The notes beneath the pieces were generated by a model, which saw only the letters and a program-made list of their open reading frames with translations, ran no database searches and had not been told where the DNA came from. The translations under genes and the position numbers were made by a program. Below, one piece after another: positions 11,055-22,225 of a stretch of DNA of 64,000 bases. Within the stretch, counting starts at the first letter, position 1; every line of letters starts with the position of its first letter. The DNA is from Ovis canadensis (Eukaryota; Chordata; Mammalia; Artiodactyla; Bovidae), in the NCBI RefSeq assembly GCF_042477335.2, contig NC_091246.1, positions 20,829,001 through 20,893,000 on the forward strand. The letters are read 5' to 3'.

Positions 11055-14000
11055 CTAAATTCCATATATATGTGTTAGTATACTGTATTGGTGTTTTGCT
11101 TTCTGGCTTACTTCACTCCGTATAATCGGCTCCAGTTTCATCCATCTCATTAGAACTGATTCAAATGTATTCTTTTTAACAGCTGAGTAATACTCCATGG
11201 TGTATATGTACCACTGCTTTCTTATCCATTCATCTGCTGATGGACATCTAGGTTGTTTCCATGTCCTGGCTATTATAAACAGAGCTGCGATGAACATTGG
11301 GATACATGTGTCTCTTTCAATTCTGGTTTCCTCAGTGTGTATGCCCAGCCATGGGATTGCTGGGTCATAAGGAGTTCTATTTGCAATTTTTTAAGGAATC
11401 TCCACACTGTTCTCCAAAGTGGCTGTACTAGTTTGCATTCCCACCAACAGTGTAGGAGGGTTCCCTTTTCTCCACACCCTCTCCAGCATTTATTGCTTGC
11501 AGATTTTTGGATCACAGACATTCTGACTGGTGTGAAGTGGTACCTCATTGTGGTTTTGACTTGCATTTCTCGAATAATGACTGATGTTGAAATTCTTTTC
11601 ATGTGTTAGCCATCCGTATGTCTTCTTTGGAGAAATGTCTATTTAGTTCTTTGGCCCATTTTTTGATTGGGTTGTTTATTTTCCTGGAATTGAGCTGATT
11701 ACGTTGCTTATATATTTTTGAGATTAGTTGTTTGTCAGTTGCTTAATTTGCTATTATTTTCTCCCATTCAGAAGGCTGTCTTTTTACTTTGCTTATATTT
11801 TCCTTTGTTGTGCAGAAGCTTTTAATTTTAATTAGATCCCATTTGTTTATTTTTGCTTTTATTTCCAGAATTCTGGGAGTTGGATCATAGAGGATCCTGC
11901 TGTGATTTATGTCAGATAGTGTTTTGCCTATGTTCTTCTCTAGGAGTTTTATAGTTTCTGGTCTTACATTTAGATCTTTAATCCATTTTGAGTTTATTTT
12001 TGTGTATGGTGTTAGAAAGTGATCTAGTTTCATTCTTTTACAAGTGGTTGACCAGTTTTCCCAGCACCACTTGTTAAAGAGATTGTCTTTCCTCCATTGT
12101 ATATTCTTGCCTCCTTTGTCAAAGATAAGGTGTCCATATGTGTGTGGATTTATCTCTGGGCTTTCTATTTTGTTCCATTGATCTATATGTCTGTCTTTGT
12201 GCAAGTACCATACAGTCTTGATGACTGTGGCTTTGTAGTAGAGCCTGAAGTCAGGCTAGTTGATTCCTCCAGTTCCATTCTTCTTTCTCAAAATTGCTTT
12301 GGCTATTCGAGGTTTTTTGTATTTCCACACAAATCTTGAAATTATTTGTTCTAGTTCTGTGAAAAATATGGCTGGTAGCTTAATAGGGATTGCGTTGAAT
12401 TTGTAAATTGCTTTGGGTGGTATACTCGTTTTCACTATATTGATTCTTCCGATCCATGAACATGGTATATTTCTCCATCTATTAGTGTCCTCTTTGATTT
12501 CTTTCACCAGTGTTTTATAGTTTTCTATGTATAGGTCTTTAGTTTCTTTAGGTAGATATATTCCTAAGTATTTTATTCTTTTCATTGCAATGGTGAATGG
12601 AATTGTTTCCTTAATTTCTTTTTCTACTTTCTCATTATTAGTGTATAGGAATGCAAAGGATTTCTGCATGTTGATTTTATATCCTGCAACTTTACTATAT
12701 TCATTGATTAGTTCTAGTAATTTTCTTGTGGAGTCTTTAGGGTTTTCTATGTAGAGGATCATGTCATCTGCAAACAGTGAGAGTTTTACTTCTTCTTTTC
12801 CAATTTGGATTCCTTTTATTTCTTTTTCTGCTCTGATTGCTGTGGCCAAAATTTCCAAAACTATGTTGAATAGTAGCGGTGAAAGTGGGCACCCTTGTCT
12901 TGTTCCTGACTTTAGGGGAAGTGCTTTCAATTTTTCACCATTGAGGATAATGTTTGCTGTGGGTTTGTCAGAGATAGCTTTTATTATGTGAGGTATGTTC
13001 CTTCTATTCCTGCTTTCTGGAGAGTTTTTATCATAAATGAATGTTGAATTTTGTCAAAGGCCTTCTCTGCGTCTATTGAGATAATCATATGGGTTTTATT
13101 TTTCAATTTGTTAATGTGGTGAATTGCATTGATTTATTTGCAGATATTGAAAAATCCTTGCATCTCTGGGATAAAGCCCACTTGGTCATGGTGTATGATC
13201 TTTTTAATGTGTTGTTGGGTTCTGATTGCTAGAATTCTATTGAGGATTTTTGCATCTATGTTCATCAGAGATATTGGCCTGTAGTTTTCTTTTTTTGTGA
13301 CATCTTTGTCAGGTTTTGGTATTAGGGTGATGGTGGCCTCATAGAATGAGTTTGGAAGTTTACCTTCCTCTGCAATTTTCTGGAAGAGTTTGAGGAGGAT
13401 AGGTGTTAGCTCTTCTCGAAATTTTTGGTAGAATTCAGCTGTGAAGCCGTCTGGACCTGGGCTTTTGTTTGCTGGAAGATTTCTGATTACCGTTTCAATT
13501 TCCGTGCTTGTGATGGGTCTGTTAAGATTTTCTGTTTCTTCCTGGTTCAGTTTTGGAAAATTGTACTTTTCTAAGAATTTGTCCATTTCTTCCAAGTTGT
13601 CCATTTTATTGGCATATAACTGCTGATAGTAGTCTCTTATGATCCTTTGTATTTCTGTGTTGTCTGTTGTGATCTCTCCATTTTCATTTCTAATTTTATT
13701 GATTTGATTTTTCTCTCTTTGTTTCTTGATGAGTCTGGCTAATGATTTGTCAATATTATTTATCCTTTCAAAGAACCAGCTTTTGGCTTTGTTGATTTTT
13801 GCTATGGTCTCTTTTGTTTCTTTTGCATTTATTTCTGCCCTAATTTTTAAGATTTCGTTCCTTCTACCAATTCTGGGGTTCTCCAATTCTTCCTTTTTTA
13901 GTTGCTTTAGTTGTAGAATTAGGTTATTTATTTGACTTTTTTCTTGTTTCTTGAAGTATGCCTGTATTGCTATGAACTTTCCTCTTAGCATTGCTTTTAT

Positions 14001-14856
14001 AGTGTCCCACAGGTTTTGGGTTGTTGTGTTTTCGTTTTCATTAGTTTCTATGCATATTTTGATTCCTTTTTTGATTTCTTCTGTGATTTGTTGGTAATTC
14101 AGAAGTGTGTTGTTCAACCTCCATATGTTGGAATTTTTAGTAGTTTTTCTCCTGTAATTGAGATCTAATCTTAATGTATTATGGTCAGAAAAGATGCTTG
14201 GAATGATTTTGATTTTTTTGAATTTATCAAGTTTAGATTTATGGCCCAGGATGTGATCTATCCTGGAGAATGTTCCATGAGCACTTGAGAAAAAGGTGAA
14301 ATTCATTGTTTTGGGTGAAATGTCCTATAGATATCAATTAGGTCTAACTGGCCTAATGTATCATTTAAAGTTTGTGTTTCTTTGTTGATTTTGTTTAGTT
14401 GATCTGTCCATAGGTGTGAGTAGGGTATTAAAGTCTCCCACTATCATTGTGTTATTGTTGATTTCCCCTTTTATACTTGTTAGCATTTGTCTTACATATT
14501 GCGGTGCTCCTATACTGGGTGCATATATATTTATAATTGTTATATCTTCTTCTTGGATTGATCCTTTGATCATTATGTAGTGGCCTTCTTTGTCTCTTTT
14601 CACAGCCTTTGTTTTAAAGTCTATTTTATCAGATATGAGTATTGCCACTCCCGCTTTCTTTTGGTCTCTATTTGCATGGTATATCTTTTTCCAGCCCTTC
14701 ACTTTCAGTCTGTATGTGTCCCTTGTTTTGAGGTGGGTCTCTTGTAAGCAGCATATAGAGGGGTCTTGTTTTTGTATCCATTCGGCCAGTCTTTGTCTTT
14801 TGGTTGGGACGTTCAACCCATTAACGTTTAAGGTAATTATTGATAAATGATCCCGT
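11055..14856 (-). pseudogene. L1 ORF2 (endonuclease-RT), broken
   Basis: The product would be the L1 ORF2 protein, which nicks target DNA and reverse-transcribes L1 RNA. Endonuclease landmarks are visible: CLQETHLK and NIYAP, then VGDFNTLLTPMD near 14430, and SDHNTLRLD near 14180. RT landmarks follow: [16 protein letters not shown] (13045-13090), [12 protein letters not shown] and FADD (12763-12774). The C-terminal Cys-His segment [18 protein letters not shown] lies at 11500-11560. Length is about 3.8 kb, normal for ORF2. The expected start reads ACG at 14856-14854. There are frameshifts near 14850, 14395, 14310, 13010, 11590 and 11400, and in-frame stops near 13160, 12243 and 11743. The longest intact piece is 390 codons (13134-14306). 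Confidence 0.93.
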
Positions 14857-14913
14857 TACCATTTACTTTATTGTTTTGGGTTCGGGTTTATACACCCTTT
14901 TTGTGTTTCCTGT

Positions 14914-15840
14914 CTAGAGAATATCCTTTAGAATTTGTTGGAGAGCTGGTTTGGTGGTGCTGAATTCTCTCAGCCTTTGCTTGTCTGTAAAGCTTTTGAT
15001 TTCTCCTTCGTATTTGAATGAGATCCTTGCTGGGTACAGTAATCTGGGCTGTAGGTTATTGTCTTTCATCACTTTAAGTATGTCTTGCCATTTCCTCCTG
15101 GCCTGAAGAGTTTCTATTGAAAGATCAGCTGTTATCCTTATGGGAATCCCCTTGTGTGTTATTTGTTGTTTTTCCCTTGCCGCTTTTAATATTTGTTCTT
15201 TGTGTTTGATCTTTGTTAATTTGATTAATATGTGTCTTGGGGTGTTTCGCCTTGGGTTTATCCTATTTGGAACCCTCCGTGTTTCTTGGACTTGGGTGAT
15301 TATTTCCTTCCCCATTTTAGAGAACTTTTCAACTATTATCTCCTCAAGGATTTTCTCATGGTCTTTCTTTTTGTCTTCTTCTTCTGGGACTCCTATAATT
15401 CGAATGTTGGAGCATTTCATATCGTCCTGGAGGTTTCTGAGATTGTCCTCATTTCTTTTAATTCGTTTTTCTTTTTTCCTCTCTCATTCATTTATTTCTA
15501 CCATTCTGTCTCCTATTTCACTAATCCTATCTTCTGCCTCCGTTATTCTGCTATTTATTGCTTCCAGAGTGTTTCTGATCTCATTTATTGCATTATTCAT
15601 TATATATTGACTCTTTTTTATTTCTTCTAGGTCCTTGTTAAACCTTTCTTGCATCTTCTCAATCCTTGTCTCTAGGCTATTTATCTGTGATTCCATTTTG
15701 ATTTCAAGATTTTGGATCATTTTCACTATCAATATTCGGAATTCTTTCTCCGGTAGATTCCCTACCTCTTCCTCTTTTGTTTGGTTTGGTGGGCAACCCT
15801 CCTGTTCCTTTACCTGCTGAGTATTCCTCTGTCTCTTCAT
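14914..15840 (-). pseudogene. L1 ORF1 (RNA-binding protein), one stop
   Basis: L1 ORF1 protein binds L1 RNA as a trimer and accompanies ORF2 protein. The frame starts MKRQRNTQQVKEQEG at 15840 and contains a long heptad-rich coiled coil (residues about 35-118). The RRM-like domain begins near KCSNIRIIGVPEEE, and the C-terminal domain holds ARRKW and PARISFKYEGE. Total span is 309 codons. The only lesion I can see is a TGA at 15486-15484; reading resumes in the same frame. At this codon the L1 at 21224 has a sense codon. The ORF is otherwise remarkably intact. Confidence 0.93.
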
Positions 15841-17871
15841 CTTGATTATATTGCTGCGTTTGGGGTGGCCTTTTTATATTCTGGTAATATGTGGACTTCT
15901 CTTTATTATGGAGCTTCCTCACTGTGGATGGGGTTGTATCAGTGGCTTGTCAAGGTTTCCTGGTTAGGGAGGCTTGTGTTGGAGTTCTGGTGGGTGGAGC
16001 TGGGTTTCTTCTCTCTGGAGTGCAGTGGAGTGATCAGTAATGGGTTATGAGACGTCAAAGGTTTTGGAGTAACTTTGAGCTGCCTGTATATTGAAGTTCA
16101 GGAGTGTGTTCCTGTGTTGCTGGAGAATTTGTGTGGTATATCTTGTTCTGGAACTTCTTGGTCCTTGGGTGGAGCTTGGTTTCACTGTAGGTATGGAGGC
16201 ATTTGATGAGCTCCTATTGCTTAATGTTCCCTGAATTCAGGAGTTCTTTGATGTTTTCAGGCTTTGGACTTAAGCCTCCTGCTTCTGGTTTTCAGTTTTA
16301 TTTTTACAGTAGCTTCTAGACTTCTCCATCTATATAGCACTGATGATAAAACATCTAGGTTAAAGATGAAAAGTTTCTCCACATTGAGGGACACCCAGAG
16401 AAGTTCACTGAGTTACAAGGAGAAGAGAAGAGGGAGGTGGTAGTTAGAGGTGACTGGAACGAGATGCGGTGAGATCAAAAAAGGAAAGAGCAAGCTAGCC
16501 AGTAGTCACTTCCTTATGTGCACTCCATAGTCTGGACCGCTCAGAGGTATTCATGGAGTTATACAGGGAAGAGGAGATGGAGGAAGTAGACAGAGGTGGC
16601 CAGGAGGATAAGAGAGAGGAATGAGAAGGAGAGAGACAAATCCTGCCAGTAACCAGTTCCTTAGGTGTTCTCCACAGTCTGGAACACACAGAGATTCACA
16701 GAGTTGGATAGAGAAGAGATGGGGGAGAAAAGAGACAGAGGCCACCTGGCGGAGAAAAAGGAGAGTGCAAAGGAGGAGTGGTCAAGCCTGTAATCTCGTT
16801 CTCAGGTAAAATTGGGTGGTGAAGTTTGGGTTTTTAAATGTACAAAATTGACAACAAAAACTGAAGAGCAAAGATTAAAAATCTAGAGAAGAGGTTGGAT
16901 TTTCAAAAATACAATATTAAAGAAAAGAAGCAGAAGGAAAAAGGAGAAAAGAAAAAAAAAGCCATAAGAATTATTAAACAACAAACAAAACAAACAAACA
17001 CCAATAACCACCCAGAGACTATATACGGTGTTTGCCTTAAAAAAAAAAAGTCTTTTTTTTGAATATTAATAATAGGTTATAGAAATAAAAATTAGAGGAG
17101 AAACAGAAGACTTAACTATTAAAAAAAAGTCAGAAAAAGAAAAAGAAAGGAATGATTTTAAAAATAATAAAAATATATCTAGTCCTTCTCTGATGTTGTG
17201 GGCATTGTGGGGTCACTTCCAGAGCGGTTCCCTCTGTTTAACTTCTTCTTTATGCTGGTTTTTTAGGCTCACTAGTTCAGTCGCGCTGTGGGGAGGGGGG
17301 ATGCTGCAAACAAATAGCGCTGTCATGTGCACACAGTGTCTCAGCCCTGCTGTACCTGTCCCTTCTCGCGGCCTACAAACCACTCCGGCTCTACGATGCT
17401 CAGCCGGGAACCGTCTGAGGCCGGCCCTAGGCTGCGTGCACTTCCCCGGTCTAAGCCGCTCAGGTTCAGCGCTCAGGTAGCCCTCAGAGGCACAGATTCA
17501 GTTGGGACTGCTTTTTGTGCCCTTCCCGGGTCCCAGTAGCTCAGGAGTTTGGTGAGCGCGATAGCTGTGACTTGTCGCCTTTTCTGCCTCTGCTGCTCAG
17601 TTTTCTGGGTGGACCGCTGGTGCCCCTTGTGAGGCAGATGATGACTGTCCAGCACCCCCAGAAGTCTTAGCAAAGAAGCCTGCTTGCAGTTTGGTAAGTG
17701 AAGTCTCTCCGGGTCTGCAATTGCCCCTTTCCAGCCCTTATGGCTCTGGCTTCCTGTCCCCGGCAGGGGATGGTCTGCAGCCGGCTTATTCCGTTCCATC
17801 CTTTGTTCTGTGCTCGGTCCTGGAGGTGTCTTATGTTCGAGCTTTTCGCATGGTAGCTATCCCACAGTCTC
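15841..17871 (-). promoter_or_regulatory. L1 5'UTR with GC-rich promoter-like start
   Basis: This is the 5'UTR of the 10722-17871 L1. The distal 600 bp (17280-17871) is clearly richer in G+C and CpG than the rest of the window, and so is a candidate internal pol II promoter. The middle (16800-17170) is A/purine-rich. Open frames on both strands here (for example 17193-17480) lack domains. The 5' end differs from that of the second L1, which points to a different subfamily. Promoter activity is inferred, not shown. Confidence 0.55.
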
Positions 17872-17885
17872 GTCACAGCTCTTTT

Positions 17886-19048
17886 ATCTTCTATAAATCA
17901 AAGGAAGAAAGAAAAGTTCCCAACCCGCTGTCATTTGTACTTCTGAAATAATTTATTCACACAGGCCAGTTGTCTAGTGGAATTTCTGTTAATTTGTGTT
18001 TGATTGTTTCTTCATGATTAGATTGTTTGAACATTTTTTTCCTCCTTTAGAATACAATATAGTGATATCTTTCCCTTATCTCTGTAACATATCAGAGAAT
18101 ATAGGAAGTCAAACTGACAGGTCAGACTCTCTTTGATTAGTGTTGAGAGTGATCACTTTGTGAGAGTGATGTCCACCAGATTTCACCATGGGAAGGGAAT
18201 CACTTTTTCTTTGTGATTAACAACCATTCTTTGAGATAATTTTGTAAGACTATGAACAACTTATTTTTTATCTTTATCACAATAGTTTTATCACCCACTG
18301 ATAATTCTTATCTGACTCATATATTACAGTCATTTTATAATTTTTATTGGGTCTTCTCAGGTAGCACTAGTGGTAAAGAACCCACCTGCCTATGCAGGAG
18401 ACAAAAGTGACAGGGGTTCTATCCCTGGGCCAGGAAGATCCCCTGGAGGAGAAAATCACAACCCACCCTAGTATTCTTGCCTGGAGAACCCCATGGACAG
18501 AGGAGCCTGGCAAGCTATAGTCCATAGGGTTGCAAAGCACTGGACACAACTGAGGTGACTTCGCTGACACAAAAACACATAAACACACACACACACATTT
18601 TACCTTTCTCACAATGCTTTTATCATCCACTGGTAATTCTTGTCTGACTCAAATATTATGGCCATGCATAATTTTGATTTTTTTAAATTATTGTAACTCT
18701 TTTAGGATTGATTCATCATTTCTGTGCAAAGAGATTTAACACACTTGCATTTCATTGTTCTGTATTCCTTTGGTCAATGTATTATAATCCAGTTCTGACA
18801 GCAATTATTATTTTCAAAATTGCCCAAATTTTGCAGAGAGAACCCTCCAAGCTGTTCTAAGTCCTTTTCACATGTTTCCATTAGTTTTTAGTTTTTGCTT
18901 TTGTATGGTTGGTTTAATTTGGTGGTGAGGTGGGGGGGGGGGGTGTGCCTCACAACTTCCTTTTATTTCTGGTACAAACAAATATTCCAGGCAACCTTTA
19001 CTTTACCTGGATCTATTTTTTATCATTTTCCCAAAGACCCCTGATTAC
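17886..19048 (-). mobile_element. Old L1M 3' region, antisense, right half
   Basis: This continues the element broken at 10707. The block CAGGCCAGTTGTCTAG and then CTTCATGATTAGATTG follow directly in L1M order, then ACCCACTGATAATTCTTATC, TATTATAATCCAG and TTCTGGTACAAAC. A Bov-tA (18350-18596) interrupts it, and an 80-bp segment is present on both sides of that SINE. A 12-base G-run lies near 18930. Confidence 0.72.
18350..18596 (+). mobile_element. Bov-tA SINE between direct repeats
   Basis: A full-length Bov-tA carries a GGGTCTTCTCAGGTAGCAC head, a B-box-like GGTTCTATCCC, an AGTATTCTTGCCTGGAG body, and a tail ending in a CA repeat (18575-18597). Direct copies of about 80 bp of L1M flank it (18264-18345 and 18597-18678), roughly four fifths identical. 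That is far longer than a usual SINE TSD. Confidence 0.9.
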
Positions 19049-19054
19049 TTTGAT

Positions 19055-19959
19055 CTAATCAGTTCAGTGCAGTTGCTCAGTCTGTGTCCAACTCTTTGCG
19101 ACCTCATGGACTGCAGCACACCAGGCTTCCTGGTCCATCACCAACTCCTAGAGCTTGCTCAATCTCATGTCCATTGAGTTGGTGATGCCATCAAACCACC
19201 TCATCTTCAATTGTCCCCTTCTCCTTCAGCCTTAAGTCTTTCCCAGCATCAGATTCTTTTCTAATGAGTCAGCTCTTCGCATCAGATGACTGAAATATTG
19301 GAGTTTCATTATCATTACTTCCAATGAATATTCAGGACTGATTTCCTTTAGGACTGACTGGTTTGATCTCCCTGCTGGCCAAGGGACTCTCAAGAGTCTT
19401 TTCCAACACCACAGTTCAAAAGCTTCAATTCTTCGGCACTCTGCTTTCTTTATGGTCCAACTCTCATATCCATACATGACTGCTGGAAAAACCATAGCTT
19501 TGACCAGATGGACATTTGTCAGCAAAGTAATGTCTCTTCTTTTTAATATGCTGTCTGTGTTGGTCATAGATTTTCTATCAAGGAGCAGCATCTTTAAATT
19601 TCATGGCTGCATTCACCACCTGCAGTTATTTTGGACCCCCAAAAAATAGTCTGTCACTGTTTCCATTGTTTCTCCATCTATTTGCCATGAAGTGATGGGA
19701 CTAGATGTCACGATCTTAATTTTTTGAATGTTGAGTTTTAAGCCAGCTTTTCACTCTCCTCTTTCACTTTTCTTCAAGAGGTTTTTTGCTTTTTGTCATT
19801 AGAATGGTTTCATCTGCATATCTGAGGTTATTGATATTTTTCCTGGAAATCTTGATTCCATCTTGTGCTTCATAAAGTCTGGCATTTTGCATGATGTACT
19901 CCACATATAATTTAAATAAGCAGCCTGACAATATACAGCCTTGACATACTCCTTTTGTG
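19055..19959 (-). mobile_element. BovB, antisense, 5'-truncated
   Basis: Minus-strand BovB runs from its 3' end near 19060 to the region just before the SPCLFN box. The minus frame at 19232-19591 retains VMYGYESWTIKKAE and ELWCWKRLLRVPW. Motif C reads YADE (19820-19809). Its 5' end at 19959 is joined to an inverted partial copy of itself, giving a hairpin-forming repeat. Confidence 0.92.
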
Positions 19960-20055
19960 AAGGCTATACATTGTCACCCTGATTATTTAACTTATATGTG
20001 GAGTACATCATGCAAAATGCCAGACTGGATGAAGCACAAGCTGGAATCAAGATTT
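19847..20055. repeat. 96-bp BovB inverted repeat, 17-bp spacer
   Basis: The left arm 19847-19942 is the reverse complement of the right arm 19960-20055, with 87 of 96 positions matching and no gaps. Both arms share private changes against the other BovBs in the window (GTGGAGTACATCATGC and AAAATGCCAGACT). They therefore derive from one template, not from two unrelated insertions. A transcript across it could fold into a long hairpin. Confidence 0.9.
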
Positions 20056-20061
20056 TTAGCG

Positions 20062-20272
20062 TGGATTTGATTGATGGCTCAGAGGTTAAATTGTCTGCCT
20101 GCAATGTGGGAGACCTGGGTTCAATCCCTGGGTTGGGAAGATCCCCTGGAGAAGGAAATGGCAACCTAATCCAGTATTCTTGCCTGAGAATCTCATGGAC
20201 GGAGGAGCCTCGTGGGCTACAGTCCATGGAGTTGCAAAGAGTTGGACACGACTGAACGACTTCACTTTCATG
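20062..20272 (+). mobile_element. Bov-tA SINE
   Basis: The head ends GATGGCTCAGAGG and is followed by a B-box-like GGTTCAATCCC near 20118. The body reads AATCCAGTATTCTTGCC, and the 3' end ACGACTTCACTTTCATG. It abuts the inverted BovB arm. Confidence 0.9.
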
Positions 20273-20721
20273 CTGCTTGTTAGTTGAGTGCAACACTTCT
20301 GCTACTGTGTCAGTAGACAGTAGTTTGAGTTCATACTGATTCCTCTCATTTCAGTCTGGGAGCATAGACTTATTCCTATCATTTTTATATTTTCAAATGG
20401 ATTCACTCTTCTCCCACAATAAGATGGTTTGTTTCTAACATAAATATAGTCACTCATTTGCTTTTCCTCTCTGTGTATAGAGATGAGATGAAATACATCA
20501 TAAAAATGCAAATGTAGCAGAGGTAGATTATATATCTTTATATATAATAAAATATATATGCACTATATATGTGCATAGATAGTGTTATCATTTTATATAT
20601 CATTTTACATATATATATCAATTACTGTAGCAATACCACTATCAACAAAAATATCTCCTAAGTATCAAGACATTTTTGCATTTTTTAACCTTATGGTTAA
20701 TTGTGTTAAAGCAGATTAACA
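20273..20721. other. AT-rich spacer
   Basis: No gene is recognised. The segment 20525-20625 is an imperfect TA/TATA-rich simple repeat. Confidence 0.5.
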
Positions 20722-20945
20722 TGACTTCCTAGGTGGCACTAGTGGTAAACAACCCTCCAGCCAATTCAGGAGATGTAAGAGAGAGGAGTCTGATCCCTGA
20801 GTCAGAAAAATCCCCTGGAGAAGGACATGGCAACTCACTCAAGTCTCCTTGCCTGGAGAATCCCATGAACAAAGGAGTCTTGCAGGCTACAGTCCATAGG
20901 GTCACACAGACTAGGACACAACTGAAGCGACTTAGCACACATAAA
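20722..20945 (+). mobile_element. Bov-tA SINE
   Basis: It starts GACTTCCTAGGTGGCACTAG. The tRNA-like region is diverged (TCTGATCCCTGAGTC), the body has CTCCTTGCCTGGAGAATCC, and it ends GAAGCGACTTAGCACAC. Non-coding. Confidence 0.9.
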
Positions 20946-22035
20946 GGTTAACGTGGCTCAAAACTAAAGTTGTGCAGAGATACAATGTTGATGTGTGGCT
21001 ATTTTTAAAACTTGACTAAATAACATACAATATTAATGATTGACTCATTTTCACACTTTTTTCCCTAAGTTTATCACTATAAAACTGAAATAGGTATCCC
21101 ATTACCATTTACAAGTGTGGTTTTCAATTCTTCTTATTTTACTATTTTTTTCTAAAAAATTTGAGTCAGTATTGTCAAGTATATGATTCTGTGATTATTT
21201 TACTCTGAATTTTAATTTCAATTTTCTTCCTTTGTTTTTAATTTATTTTCATTGAAGGTTAATTACTTTACAATATTGTGTTTTTTTTGCCATACACGCA
21301 CATGAATCAGCCTTGGATGTACATGTATTTCCTATCCTGACCCTCCCTCCCACCTCCCTCCTCATCCCATCCATCAGGGTCATCCCAGTGCACCAGCCCT
21401 GAGCACCCTGTCTCGTGCATTGAACCTGGACTAGCCATCTATTTCACTAATGATAACATACATGTTTCAATGCTATTCTCTCAAATCACCCCACCCTTAA
21501 CTTCTCCCACAGACTCCAAAAGTCTGTTCTTTAGATCTGTGTCTCTTTTGCTGTCTCACATATAGGGTCATCATTACCTCTTTCTAAATTCCATATATAT
21601 GTGTTAATGTATTGGTGTTTTTCTTTCTGACTTACTTCACTCTGTATAATAGGCTCCAGTTTCAATCATCTCATTAAAACTGATTCAAATGCATTCTTTT
21701 TAATAGCTGAGTAATATTCCATTGTGTATATGTACCACAGCTTTCTTATCCATTCATCTGCCGATGGACATCTAGGTAGCTTCGATGTCCTGGCTATTGT
21801 AAACAGTGCTATGATGAACATTGGGGCACATGTCTCTTTCGATTCTGGTTTCCTCAATGTGTATGCCCAGCAGTGGGATTTCTGGGTCGAATGGCAGTAC
21901 TGTTTACAGTTTTTTAAGGAATTTTCACACTGTTCTCCATAGTGGCTGTACTAGTTTGCATTCCCACCAACAGGGTAAGAGGATTCCTTTTTTCTCTGCA
22001 CCCTCTCCAGCATTTATTGTTGGTAGACTTTTTGA

Positions 22036-22223
22036 AGTCAGACACGACTGAGCGACTTCACTTTCACTTTTCACTTTCATGTGTTGGAGAATGAAATGGC
22101 AACCCACTCCAGTGTTCTTGTCTGGAGAATCCTGGGGATGGTGGTGCCTAGTAGGCTGCCATCTCTAGGGTTGCACAGAGTCAGACACGACTGAAGTGAC
22201 GCAGCAGCAGCAGCAGCAGCAGC
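22036..22223 (+). mobile_element. Bov-A SINE with CAG tail
   Basis: The sequence starts AGTCAGACACGACTGAGC and has the TTCACTTTCACTTTTCAC linker. A second Bov-A unit holds CACTCCAGTGTTCTTGTC, and it ends in a CAG/GCA run. An exact 11-bp TSD, AGACTTTTTGA, flanks it (22025-22035 and 22224-22234). It inserted into L1 ORF2. Confidence 0.93.
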
Positions 22224-22225
22224 AG
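22201..22225 (+). repeat. GCA trinucleotide microsatellite
   Basis: Eight perfect GCA units form the 3' tail of the SINE. Perfect trinucleotide runs of this sort are often polymorphic. It is non-coding here, so no polyglutamine is implied. Confidence 0.95.

Larger units (their letters stand above)
10722..17871 (-). mobile_element. Near full-length ruminant L1
   Basis: A 7.15-kb L1 on the minus strand carries, in order on its own strand, a 5'UTR of about 2 kb (17871-15841), ORF1 (15840-14914), ORF2 (14856-11055) and a 3'UTR with a poly(A) seen as Ts at 10718-10730. It is flanked by imperfect 14-bp TSDs, GTCACGGATCTTTT at 10708-10721 and GTCACAGCTCTTTT at 17872-17885 (12 of 14). These end in TTTT, as expected for L1 endonuclease nicking. 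It split an older antisense L1M. Both ORFs carry disabling mutations, so it is inactive as it stands. Confidence 0.95.

Noticed and set aside
13134..14306. 390-codon minus-strand frame as a host gene
   Set aside because: It contains L1 ORF2 landmarks ([16 protein letters not shown]) and lies in order within the L1 at 10722-17871.
17193..17951. Overlapping frames in the GC-rich block as exons
   Set aside because: They are on both strands, lack domains, and fall in the L1 5'UTR, where GC content alone lengthens open frames.
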